Source: Haloglycomyces albus DSM 45210
GTDB lineage: Bacteria; Actinomycetota; Actinomycetes; Mycobacteriales; Micromonosporaceae
DNA length: 64,000 nt
Direction of reading: 5' to 3'
Assembly: GCF_000527155.1 (NCBI RefSeq)
Contig: NZ_AZUQ01000001.1
Location: 1,671,615 to 1,735,614 of the forward strand
In this document: positions 28,167 through 35,849 of the stretch, one piece after another
How positions within the stretch are numbered: position 1 is the first letter of the stretch
Layout: each line of letters starts with the position of its first letter
Made by a program: the position numbers and the translations under genes
Notes under the pieces: model-generated
What the model saw: only the letters and a program-made list of their open reading frames with translations
What the model was told of the DNA's origin: nothing
The model's database searches: none

Positions 28167-29530
28167 TAAGCGGTGCCTCCCGTTCCATTCGTGGTTTGTC
28201 TGGTGTGTTTGGACAGTCGTTTCTGGAGGAGTTGTTCCGCGATGGCGGAGGCGTATTCGCGTTCGGCTTCGTCACGGTGACCAAATCCCACGGGGTGCCA
28301 GTCGTTGACGACGGTGACGTCGTCTTCGGCAACGTCGAGTTCGCTGAGTGTCTCCAAGAGGCAATGGCGGGCGCGGATATCACGCAATTGACCGAACGTC
28401 AGGCTCCAGGCGCGGGATTTGGTGAGGAAATGGCCGCGGAAACCCAGCATGTGTGCCCAACGACGGAGGTTGAGGTGTTCGTATTGGACCAGTCCGCCGA
28501 GCCTCCAGGCGGTGCGCATCATGGCCTCGTAATGGGCCGGTGTGGAGACAAGATCGATCTCGGCTTCGGAGCGAAATTTCCGGTCAGCCCCGTCAGTAGC
28601 ACCAGTCGACTTCGTAGCGTACTTAGCGATATAGCCCGCTAGCGCTTGACCCGACAGGCCTTCCTTGGCTTTTGCTTCGGCGGTGATATCGCGCAGGTCA
28701 ACCTGAGTTCCCCACTGCAGAGCCAACTCGGTGCCGTCAGGACGAACGGTGGTGATCTCGGTGTCGGCCACAGCAGTACGGATTGCCGATTCCAAGGCCT
28801 CTTTCGTTGCCCAGGACGGCGGGGTTGAGTCAGCTCCGTCTGGCCCGTCCAGGCGAACGGCTCCATGAAAATGAACGAGCCCACGACGCTGGAACTCCGC
28901 CACCTTCGCGTAAGAGAGGCGCACTTGCTCGGACAGGTCCTTGATACGGATACCGCCGATGCGCGCCAGGGCTCGTTTCAGACGGATAGTGAACCGGTGC
29001 CAGAGTTTCCCCGCGTGTGCTTGCCAGAGAACGGCGGCATCGTAGTCATAGGTGTCGGGATCGACCGGGTGGCCCAGGCGGGTATACGTTTCGGAATGCC
29101 AAGAGCCACAACTACATGGACGATACATCTTGCCGTGTGCGTTGACCGAGCGCGAATGCACCGACCCGAACGACGGTGCGGTGAGAGTGACAAACCAGCG
29201 AGGACGCTCAGCGACCTCCACGGCGACTCCCTTGTCGGCATCACCGGTCAAACCGGAGCGGATCAAGTGGAACGCGTCCTGCGCGTACCAGGCCGAGCAG
29301 GTCTCACACATCGACTCACGACGAGTACCGCAGGGAATCCAAATCGAACCGGTTGATTCTCGCAGGACGTTTCCACTAGCCCGGTGAGTGATGGTCGAGC
29401 CGCCCCTGAGTTTGATCGGATGCATACACCCGTGCGTAGATTTGACTTTCTCTTTCCAGGCTTTAAACCCGGGGCGGGTGATGAGTTGTTGAATCGGATC
29501 AGGGTCAGGCGGTAGTGTGGTGGTTGCGAT
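28166..29530 (-). CDS. RepSA-type rolling-circle replication initiator
   Basis: The ATG-initiated part (to 29425) is 419 residues. SWHSETYTRLG and a Cys cluster (CETCSAW, CSCGSW) precede the HUH motif HFHGAVRLDG. AGYIAKYATK carries the catalytic tyrosine/lysine region. Upstream of the ATG the frame stays open, and residues such as PGFKAWKEKVKSTHGC match what RepSA proteins have before the conserved C-x-x-P-x-x-L-x-G, so translation probably begins further up. No ATG, GTG or TTG is available there. A GGAGG site stands 7 bases before an ATC at 29530, my best guess. If that is wrong, use 29425. Confidence 0.82.
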   Translation of the reverse strand: MATTTLPPDPDPIQQLITRPGFKAWKEKVKSTHGCMHPIKLRGGSTITHRASGNVLRESTGSIWIPCGTRRESMCETCSAWYAQDAFHLIRSGLTGDADKGVAVEVAERPRWFVTLTAPSFGSVHSRSVNAHGKMYRPCSCGSWHSETYTRLGHPVDPDTYDYDAAVLWQAHAGKLWHRFTIRLKRALARIGGIRIKDLSEQVRLSYAKVAEFQRRGLVHFHGAVRLDGPDGADSTPPSWATKEALESAIRTAVADTEITTVRPDGTELALQWGTQVDLRDITAEAKAKEGLSGQALAGYIAKYATKSTGATDGADRKFRSEAEIDLVSTPAHYEAMMRTAWRLGGLVQYEHLNLRRWAHMLGFRGHFLTKSRAWSLTFGQLRDIRARHCLLETLSELDVAEDDVTVVNDWHPVGFGHRDEAEREYASAIAEQLLQKRLSKHTRQTTNGTGGTA

Positions 29531-29620
29531 AGTTTCACCTCCGAGTGATTCATTGATAGGGCTAGAAGCGGGTAGGCTCCTAGCCCTTTTCCTTTGCCCA
29601 AAAGGGATATGACATGTGTG

Positions 29621-30565
29621 CTATGTGGATGCTGCTTGTGTGTTAGCCCAGGCAGCAGCGTGATCGGCCAGAGAAGCCGGGAGTCGGAATTGTGTTTTGA
29701 TGTCATCGGCAGTCACCTGCCGGGACGTCGTTCGAGCGAGATCGGCAATCTGCGCGAGTAGTGCTTCCGGGATACGGGGACGCGCCACTGGTTTCGGTGC
29801 CTCAGCCTCGGGTCCAGGAGCCGGTGCCCGCACAGAAGCTGGCGATTCAGTCTCGACCGATGGACCTGCCGGCACTGAAGCCGGCGGCGTACGAGCCGGC
29901 GATTCGATAGGTGAAACTGCCGGCGATGTGGAAGCCGGCGCTGGAGCCGGAGACGGCACGGTGTCAACGCTTTCTTCGCTGGCACGGTCGTCCAGGACGT
30001 CACGCTCGTTGCCGGTTGTGGTGTTGAGCTCGGCCAACAATCGGGTTCGTACCGTATTCAAACGTGCCTCCACCACCGGCAGAACCTCAGCGATACACAG
30101 CACCATGAGCGGAATCAGAGTGTGCAAAACGATGAGCACTATGCCTTTCGGCAGTGCGGAGACGACGTTCATCACCAACGAACCGGATAGGAGCGCGTAT
30201 TTGGTGGTCTGCACCCAACGGGAGTTGACAGTGACGTTGTGGGAGAGGATGAACGACTCCCACCGCAAAATGGTAATCACCAAACCAGCAAGGGCCGGTT
30301 CGATCGCCCATGCGCCCCACCAGATCGGGTCCGACGAGTCCCGGTCACCGGCAATGAACCCATGTACGCCCGAAGTGGTGAACCCAATTGCCAGCAGCAG
30401 CCCCGACCAGATGAGAATGCGAGTCGAGGTAGCAAATCGATCGAGCCGGACAATCTGAAGATAGGGATTCGATGCCAGATTGTGCAAGTGCTGCGCCCGG
30501 TCGAGTTCTCTTCGGAGCTTGCGGATTCCCTTGGGCACCTTCGATTTCTGCTGTTTATCAGACAT
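29621..30565 (-). CDS. DUF2637/Spd-like membrane protein of the AICE
   Basis: 314 residues. After a charged start, four TM helices (about residues 45-70, 85-105, 125-145 and 150-175) form the DUF2637 type domain found beside rep and tra in AICEs. A Pro/Ala/Ser-rich linker (about 205-275) then leads to a basic helical end (IPEALLAQIADLARTTSRQV) that may bind DNA or a partner. Spd proteins assist spread of the element within the recipient mycelium. It lies between tra and rep, all on the minus strand. Confidence 0.75.
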   Translation of the reverse strand: MSDKQQKSKVPKGIRKLRRELDRAQHLHNLASNPYLQIVRLDRFATSTRILIWSGLLLAIGFTTSGVHGFIAGDRDSSDPIWWGAWAIEPALAGLVITILRWESFILSHNVTVNSRWVQTTKYALLSGSLVMNVVSALPKGIVLIVLHTLIPLMVLCIAEVLPVVEARLNTVRTRLLAELNTTTGNERDVLDDRASEESVDTVPSPAPAPASTSPAVSPIESPARTPPASVPAGPSVETESPASVRAPAPGPEAEAPKPVARPRIPEALLAQIADLARTTSRQVTADDIKTQFRLPASLADHAAAWANTQAAST

Positions 30566-30597
30566 ACTGGAGTCTCCTTTCGATGTAGTGCAGTCGC

Positions 30598-31995
30598 TTA
30601 GGCGACCAGGCGGAAATTACGCTCTCCAGCGCCAGGAGTAGTCGTGCAGAACCGCACCAGATCGGTGATGTCGTCATCATCGGAATAAGCTGCACGGATC
30701 TTGACGGGGATGCGGGAGCGTTGCGAGACGCGGAAACCAATCCCGGCCGTCTCAGGCAATGCCGGAATCTCATCGGCCAGGGCACCGCGTTGGCGCATGT
30801 TTTCGCCCAAAACCATGTCCGGCTGCGCCGCTGAGGTCGCCCGCAGGCACACACGCAACGTGAACAAATCCCTGGAGGGCAACGTGCCTTTGTCCGGCTC
30901 TTGGATGTAGCCGTGCAGCAGATGCCCCGACGCACGTCCTTGGGACGTCATGACGTAGGAGGCGCGAGTGAACGACCGAGTGACGTCACGATCCCCGTAC
31001 GTCATGAGAGCGCCGATCTCATCGGCAATCAAAATGTTCAGCGGCGTCTCGGTCGACATTTCGAACTTACGCATTCCCTTGTCCTGCAACAGTTTCTGAA
31101 CTCGGGATTGATCCTCAAGGAAAGCCTCGACAACCTCGTTGACGTCGTCCATACCGCCCGCGTACGCATACGCCAAATCTTTACCGGCGGATAGTTCGGT
31201 TTGTTTAGGATCGAGCATCCAGATACGCACCAGGCCGTCCCGAATGAGCGGCGCCATTGACCGCAGATACGCCCACGTAATGCTGTTCTTTCCCGACCCG
31301 GACGCGCCGGAGACCAGGAGGTGATGGGCCGCGAGATTTTCGGTCCACACCTGCCCGTATTCGTCTTCACCCAGCGCAACAGACGTCAGGTCAACTTCCT
31401 CGGGTTCGGCGGGCATGACCGGAGCGGGGATCACCTCAGTAAACGGTTCACTGCGCTGGAAGATGAGTTTCAACAGGCGCGGTTTGACCTGTTCGATCGA
31501 GACGCGTTGACAGTCAAACGCCGCCGCCACCGTCTCAGCCGCATCCTCAAACTGCCGGATCGTTTGTCCCTTATGAATCTTGACCGTCGCGACCTCAATA
31601 CGACTGGAGTAGGCCTTCAACCGCACCAGGCGAGGAACCAAAACCTCACCAGTATCGGGATGACTGACCGTTAGTCCACACGATTTGAGGTTGCGCTTCC
31701 AGCCGAGCCCGTTGAAGTTAGCCGATAGCCAGCGACGGCGCATCGACCGCATCCAGGGCAGCACCACGGTGTCAAACGAGGGCGGGTGCGCCCGGCCCCA
31801 GGCGACCATGCCACCTACCGCCGCAGCCGCCAGCCCCGCCGAGGCCGTTGGATAGGCCGCCACAGCAGTACCAGTCGCCGGAAGACCGACCGACAGACCC
31901 GGATGGCGAGCCGCCCAAGCTGCTGCTTTCCATTCGAGGCCGACCTTGCGTTTTGAGTGCATATCCTGTTTCGACGTGGATTTCTTGAAAGCCAC
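30598..31995 (-). CDS. TraB/FtsK-type conjugative DNA translocase
   Basis: 465 residues. One or two N-terminal membrane segments (about 30-65) precede the motor domain with Walker A GASGSGKNS at 230-238, Walker B LNILIADEIGAL and FtsK-like GRASGHLLHGYIQEPDKGTLPSRD. The family (TraSA of pSAM2, TraB) forms hexamers that pump double-stranded DNA between mycelial cells without a relaxase. It is upstream of the DUF2637 gene with a 32-bp gap. Confidence 0.9.
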   Translation of the reverse strand: MAFKKSTSKQDMHSKRKVGLEWKAAAWAARHPGLSVGLPATGTAVAAYPTASAGLAAAAVGGMVAWGRAHPPSFDTVVLPWMRSMRRRWLSANFNGLGWKRNLKSCGLTVSHPDTGEVLVPRLVRLKAYSSRIEVATVKIHKGQTIRQFEDAAETVAAAFDCQRVSIEQVKPRLLKLIFQRSEPFTEVIPAPVMPAEPEEVDLTSVALGEDEYGQVWTENLAAHHLLVSGASGSGKNSITWAYLRSMAPLIRDGLVRIWMLDPKQTELSAGKDLAYAYAGGMDDVNEVVEAFLEDQSRVQKLLQDKGMRKFEMSTETPLNILIADEIGALMTYGDRDVTRSFTRASYVMTSQGRASGHLLHGYIQEPDKGTLPSRDLFTLRVCLRATSAAQPDMVLGENMRQRGALADEIPALPETAGIGFRVSQRSRIPVKIRAAYSDDDDITDLVRFCTTTPGAGERNFRLVA

Positions 31996-32165
31996 TGGTA
32001 TTCCTCCTCAGGCGAGTTCATAGTGGAAAGAGCTCAAAAGTTAATGCGAATGATTTAGATAAAGCAATAGAAAGGGCAGGTCAGCACAATTGCTTCCTGC
32101 CCTCATCCCTGTATGAAGTTATCGCTGTATGCAGTTGTTATTCAGTTATGACCGGACCTGGATTC

Positions 32166-32393
32166 CTAAAAGAACAGTCCGTTTTCCTCATCGACGTGGC
32201 CGAAGCTGGTGAACCCGGCATCCTCGACAAGAATGGTCAAACGTCCCATCGCGTAGGCGAACTCCCGATGCGCGCTCAACAGTTCGTTGGCCTTCTTCGG
32301 AGCCCGGCCCGCCGAGCCGCGCAGTTGCCGCATCATCTTGTCTGAGGCCTCCAATTGGCGGTTGACGTTCGCGCGCGTCCACTTTTGATTCAT
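32166..32393 (-). CDS. AICE small protein, 75 residues
   Basis: Begins MNQKWTRANVNRQLEASDKM, with basic amphipathic helices in the first 50 residues and an acidic hydrophobic end. GAAGGGGA lies at proper distance upstream. It is followed by about 170 bp without a gene, where AGGGCAG/CTGCCCT inverted repeats form a hairpin before tra. No family recognised. Confidence 0.6.
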   Translation of the reverse strand: MNQKWTRANVNRQLEASDKMMRQLRGSAGRAPKKANELLSAHREFAYAMGRLTILVEDAGFTSFGHVDEENGLFF

Positions 32394-32418
32394 GCTTTCC
32401 CCTTCAGGATTGAGTGTG

Positions 32419-32691
32419 TTACAGCTGCCAGTCCCAGGTTTTGAGTTCGGCTTCCTGGCGAATCGTCGCCCGCTTCAGTCCGGCAAGAGCCTCGACCGCT
32501 TCCAGGTGAGCCCGCTTCAGTTCCCCTTTCTCGACGTAACGCAGCGAGTTAAACGCCCCGTCGTCCTTATAGTTGCGGATGAGTCCCTCGAAGTCGGCCA
32601 GCACCATACCGGTGGTGTTGATCGTGGAGACGAGGTCTTCGTATTTCCTGACGGAACGGGCGTTCGTCCCGAACAAATCGATATGGGTCAT
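32419..32691 (-). CDS. AICE small protein, 90 residues
   Basis: ATG at 32691 with GGAGA upstream; the frame further upstream is unconserved. Contains MTHIDLFGTNARSVRKYEDL and a Leu/Glu/Arg-rich helical second half ending in WDWQL. Mostly soluble helices, no known motif. Part of the run of short minus-strand genes leading into tra. Confidence 0.6.
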   Translation of the reverse strand: MTHIDLFGTNARSVRKYEDLVSTINTTGMVLADFEGLIRNYKDDGAFNSLRYVEKGELKRAHLEAVEALAGLKRATIRQEAELKTWDWQL

Positions 32692-32726
32692 GTTTCTCCG
32701 TTTCTGTGTTTGTGGTGAAGCGTCTA

Positions 32727-32843
32727 TCACCGGTTGGTGATGCGCCAGGCGTTGGCGAAGCGCCGCAGCAGGCTAGTGGTGAAGGCAAGGTTCAGTAGCA
32801 CTGAGAAAAACAAGCACACCCCCAGAATGAAAACTGTGTCCAC
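32727..32843 (-). CDS. 38-residue single-pass membrane peptide in the AICE
   Basis: GTG start with AAGGAG 8 bases upstream. Residues 3-24 are hydrophobic (FILGVCLFFSVLLNLAF), followed by a positively charged tail (SLLRRFANAWRITNR), the pattern of a small inner-membrane peptide with the tail in the cytoplasm. It fills the gap between two other AICE genes. Small TM peptides next to tra/spd genes are common in these elements. Confidence 0.6.
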   Translation of the reverse strand: MDTVFILGVCLFFSVLLNLAFTTSLLRRFANAWRITNR

Positions 32844-32864
32844 TCTGATCACTCCTTTCTGCTG

Positions 32865-33221
32865 TTAATCGTGGTCAAGTCCGTATGAAAAAAGGAAGTA
32901 CTGTTGTGCCTGCCGGTAGGGGACTCGACAGTAGACATGCACGTGACGACCACGAACGACCGTGGGTGCATGCAGGAGTACTTCGTCGGGAGAGAGGAAA
33001 TGGAACTCAGACGTGGTGGCGGTGGTTTTGCACCACACGACGAAGTTGGTGAGTGCATCGAGCCCTCGAAAGAAACCGGTTACACCGGCCTGTTGATCGA
33101 TATGCCATTGCGGTTGCGGCACATCAGTAAAGACTTCGTCTATAGCCTCTTCGAGCAGTGAAACCATACGGAAATGGTCACCCGATACCACTATTCGATG
33201 AACCTTGTGCGTAGCAATCAT
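32865..33221 (-). CDS. AICE hypothetical protein, 118 residues
   Basis: Starts MIATHKVHRIVVSGDHFRMV. It contains alternating beta and helix segments with several Trp, His and Tyr residues (QPQWHIDQQAG, RGRHVHVYCRVPYRQAQQYF). No TM segment. Lies 6 bp downstream of the 104-residue gene's stop, in the same direction. No family recognised. Confidence 0.6.
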   Translation of the reverse strand: MIATHKVHRIVVSGDHFRMVSLLEEAIDEVFTDVPQPQWHIDQQAGVTGFFRGLDALTNFVVWCKTTATTSEFHFLSPDEVLLHAPTVVRGRHVHVYCRVPYRQAQQYFLFSYGLDHD

Positions 33222-33227
33222 CAGCAG

Positions 33228-33542
33228 TCACCGACAGTTCTTCAACTCGATAATTTCGTATTCCATGTGACTGATACGAGTCAATATGCGCGTTGCTGTG
33301 TCGGTCATCGATGCACACCGCATCAGTAGTTTCTCTGTAACTGCGCAGGCCAGGTCATGCTGCCGAACCGGATCATTGCGGTGGTCGTACAGACCGTCTT
33401 CCAATGTATTAAGTATTCCGCCAATTTCCTGAAGGTCGATCAAGTCCTCAATAGCCTCATAAAGCTGTCCCCGCGGACATTCGACCAGATCCCGGTGAAG
33501 CCCAAGCATGCGTTTGTATTCTTCATCACTCATGGATTCCAT
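33228..33542 (-). CDS. AICE hypothetical protein, 104 residues, with conserved leader
   Basis: ATG at 33542 with GAAGGAAGGG upstream, preceding the sequence MESMSDEEYKRMLGLHRDLV. The product is helical and acidic. The longer reading upstream is only the complement of the next gene. The leader (33543-33630) is a diverged copy of the leader of the 156-residue gene, including a short ORF that overlaps this start codon. Confidence 0.6.
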   Translation of the reverse strand: MESMSDEEYKRMLGLHRDLVECPRGQLYEAIEDLIDLQEIGGILNTLEDGLYDHRNDPVRQHDLACAVTEKLLMRCASMTDTATRILTRISHMEYEIIELKNCR

Positions 33543-33589
33543 AGTTGCCCTTCCTTCGATTGGGTTCGGTGGACACCACCAACCACCAC
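33530..33589 (-). CDS. Leader micro-ORF A (19 residues)
   Basis: GTG start with GAGAGG 7 bases upstream; begins with VVVGGVHRTQ after decoding and ends in TGA inside the downstream gene, overlapping its ATG at 33542. Its first ten residues match leader micro-ORF B at 34128-34178 (VVVGGVRRNQ). Conservation of start, ribosome site and peptide between the copies supports translation. Confidence 0.4.
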   Translation of the reverse strand: MVVGGVHRTQSKEGQLWNP

Positions 33590-33651
33590 GATTCGTCCTC
33601 TCTGTTGTGTGATGGTTGATAGACCCCAACGACGCCCAGCAATGAACGCGA

Positions 33652-34122
33652 TCAACGGTCCTGAAGTTCCGCAACGGATTTGGTGACAATGCCCGTCCAC
33701 GACAGGCACGGTGAGCCGAGTTCCTCGACTGCTTCATCGCGAGTGAGCGTTCCCGACACCAACACGCAATGGCCAACGAGAACGAGGGTGGCTGCCATGG
33801 CCAGTTCACCGCCCATCCACCGGGCCTCCAGGCGACCATTACCGAACTCGTTCGTCCACTGCATGATTGACTCAGCGACCGGGTAGCAAAACGTCCCTCG
33901 GAGTCGCCCATGCGAAACCGACCAGAACGGTTGCGCCCACCCCGACGGAGCCACCGCAGCCACCAGACCCGCGATGTAACCGGCGTTATCCTGCACGGTC
34001 ACGTCAGCGTCCTTATAGGCCCGCAGCACCTGCGACAAACGTTGTCGCTCAACGGACTGCTCGACCGGAGTAGGCCGTTCGGGACTCAGAAAGTCCACAT
34101 CGAATAGAGCCTCCTGCGCCAT
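33652..34122 (-). CDS. AICE hypothetical protein, 156 residues
   Basis: ATG at 34122, with a GTG at 34131 as alternative. Starts MAQEALFDVDFLSPERPTPV. The central part reads as an alpha/beta domain with GWAQPFWSVSHGRLRG and AATLVLVGHCVLVSGTLTRD, and the end is acidic. No signal peptide or TM helix is certain. Located between the 104-residue gene and the SCO3933-like gene. Function unknown. Confidence 0.6.
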   Translation of the reverse strand: MAQEALFDVDFLSPERPTPVEQSVERQRLSQVLRAYKDADVTVQDNAGYIAGLVAAVAPSGWAQPFWSVSHGRLRGTFCYPVAESIMQWTNEFGNGRLEARWMGGELAMAATLVLVGHCVLVSGTLTRDEAVEELGSPCLSWTGIVTKSVAELQDR

Positions 34123-34127
34123 ACCAC

Positions 34128-34178
34128 TCACCTCTTTGCCTCCTCATATTGGTTTCGACGGACACCGCCAACCACCAC
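34128..34178 (-). CDS. Leader micro-ORF B (16 residues)
   Basis: GTG start with AAGGAG 7 bases upstream; peptide VVVGGVRRNQYEEAKR in one-letter code after the initiator reading. Its TGA overlaps the GTG at 34131 of the downstream gene and lies 5 bases before the ATG at 34122, so translational coupling is likely. Paralogous to micro-ORF A. Confidence 0.4.
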   Translation of the reverse strand: MVVGGVRRNQYEEAKR

Positions 34179-34410
34179 AAGACTTCTCCTTTCTGTCGTG
34201 TGATGGTTGACAGACCCCGCCGAAGCGAAGTACTGGAAGAAGCATTCAGGCATTAAAGCTGGTCAAACACTCTATTCGTGTTGTCAAACAACATTCCGAA
34301 ACCACCACCAGACCGTGCTAAGTGCCCGACGATGGCCCAGATAGTGCCCTAACCGGACTCAAACCGGTCGCTCCATCAAAACCAGGAGGCAGGGCGAGAA
34401 ATTTAAGTGA

Positions 34411-34761
34411 CTAAAGGGCCGCCACGGACGAAGCCTTAAAGGACAATCCATGACGAGGCTCACCGGTGGTCTTATCTTTGAATTCCCACTCCGAGGCCTG
34501 GAGATTGCCGAAATCAACCAACTGGCCATCCTCGACTTCGGGGATCGACGTCATCGAAACTTTGATTTCCGCCCCCTTCGCCTTACGTCCGGTTTCCGGG
34601 TCAGCGTCCGCCAACTTCATGAACACAGTCACGACCCACACGGGCTTCCCGTCGCGCTTGACTTCCTTCACTTCGCCGGTCTCAGCGTCAACGAACGTCT
34701 TGACCTCGGGGTCTTCGCTAACGCGGAACTTGTAGGGGCGAGTGTCAATAGCCAGTTTCAT
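34411..34761 (-). CDS. SCO3933-like regulatory protein of AICEs
   Basis: 116 residues. Begins MKLAIDTRPYKFRVSEDPEV. It has DAETGEVKEVKRDGKPVWVVTVFM and the later EIKVSMTSIPEV, QLVDFGNLQASEWEF and SFKASSVAAL segments. I recognise this pattern from the SCO3933-type small proteins of Streptomyces integrated elements. The fold looks like an OB- or SSB-like beta-barrel; the annotated role is regulatory. It is divergent from the HTH/PP2C pair across a 227-bp AT-rich region. Confidence 0.75.
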   Translation of the reverse strand: MKLAIDTRPYKFRVSEDPEVKTFVDAETGEVKEVKRDGKPVWVVTVFMKLADADPETGRKAKGAEIKVSMTSIPEVEDGQLVDFGNLQASEWEFKDKTTGEPRHGLSFKASSVAAL

Positions 34762-34988
34762 ACGAACTCCTTCTTCCAGTCGTTAGCTACGATAAACATT
34801 GATGTTTACCGCGCTAAATCAATGTAGCTATAGTAAAGCACACGGAATATGAGAGTGTCAAGCGGGCTAAACAACTAAAGTTAGCCTGGATAAACTTTAG
34901 GCCATTAGCGTTTATTACCTGCAATAACATCTAGGTGAGTTAGATCGCTGAATGTGTTTAGGGGGCTAAAATAAGGTAAGCTGATGGC
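34762..34988. promoter_or_regulatory. Divergent control region of the AICE with repeated TAAAC motifs
   Basis: AT-rich region between the transfer/replication operon (leftward) and the HTH/PP2C operon (rightward). It contains a perfect palindrome TAAACAT-TG-ATGTTTA (34793-34808), GGCTAA/TTAGCC (34865-34870 with 34881-34886) and further TAAAC or GTTTA half-sites near 34867, 34890, 34909 and 34956. Such repeats suggest multiple binding sites for the element's regulator. Confidence 0.55.
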
Positions 34989-35849
34989 ATGGAGATGTTT
35001 AGCCCTGTACACAAGTCTCTGGAGAATCTGAGATCTGTTGAATCGCCACTAGAGCGCGCAAAGCTGGCGCATGAAGCGGTGGAGTACTTGACCGATACAG
35101 TTATTCCAGATCTATACCTCACAAGGCTCTCTGCTGTAGAAGCTCTGATCAGCGGAGGTATGCCACAGCGACAGATTGCAGAAGAACTCAATGTCTCACG
35201 GGGCCGTGTATCGCAAATGCTCCGCCAAGGCAAGGAAGAGAAGGCTTTCTTCGGTGATGGTCGTATAACGATTGCGGTAGGAGCAAAGCCAGAGTCAAAC
35301 CGTGCTGACTCAGCTCAAAAGTTCGTGATTTCGAGCCAGGCCATGCAGGCAGCGCAAACACTCATCGACGGGATGCGTTCATTTGGACTCGATTCAGTAA
35401 TGGAACAGGTTCCTCCACCTGGGAACGTTAACCTGAATCGCAAGAATCTCCTAGTAATGACGTCACCACGACTGTTGCCATTTCTGGGACAAGTTGTTGC
35501 TAGTGACCCAAACATCGGGTTTGAAGAACGATCAGAAGGTTGGTGCCTAATCGACCGAGAATCCGGTCAGGTCTACTCGGCCCCTGGGGAAGCAAGTCAC
35601 CAAAAAGACTTTGCCTATATTGGTCGACTTCCCCGACCGGATGGAAATGGCACGTTCCTCTACGTGGCCGGAATCCACTCGGAAGGAACTCTTGGAGGTG
35701 CTCAATGGCTTATCGATAACGTGAGTAGCCTGTACGGGCGTGTAAAGAATCGAATTTTTTCTACGATCGTCCAGGTAGAAAGCAACAGCGAAACCGAAGA
35801 AATTACTCAGGTACAACCTGTAACGAAGATTTTCCAGAGGAAGTCATGA
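34989..35849 (+). CDS. HTH regulator with C-terminal sensor-like domain
   Basis: 286 residues. An N-terminal helical part (1-45) precedes an HTH of sigma-70 region 4/HTH_23 kind at about 57-80 (MPQRQIAEELNVSRGRVSQML). The C-terminal half (about 125-265) is an alpha/beta domain with LLVMTSPRLLPFLG, a GWCLIDRESGQVYSAP segment and FLYVAGIHSEGTLGGAQWL, a glycine-containing motif suggesting a sensor or ligand pocket. The start of the PP2C gene overlaps this stop as ATGA. Codon use is AT-richer than the host. The likely role is control of the element; the exact family is not recognised. Confidence 0.7.
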   Translation: MEMFSPVHKSLENLRSVESPLERAKLAHEAVEYLTDTVIPDLYLTRLSAVEALISGGMPQRQIAEELNVSRGRVSQMLRQGKEEKAFFGDGRITIAVGAKPESNRADSAQKFVISSQAMQAAQTLIDGMRSFGLDSVMEQVPPPGNVNLNRKNLLVMTSPRLLPFLGQVVASDPNIGFEERSEGWCLIDRESGQVYSAPGEASHQKDFAYIGRLPRPDGNGTFLYVAGIHSEGTLGGAQWLIDNVSSLYGRVKNRIFSTIVQVESNSETEEITQVQPVTKIFQRKS

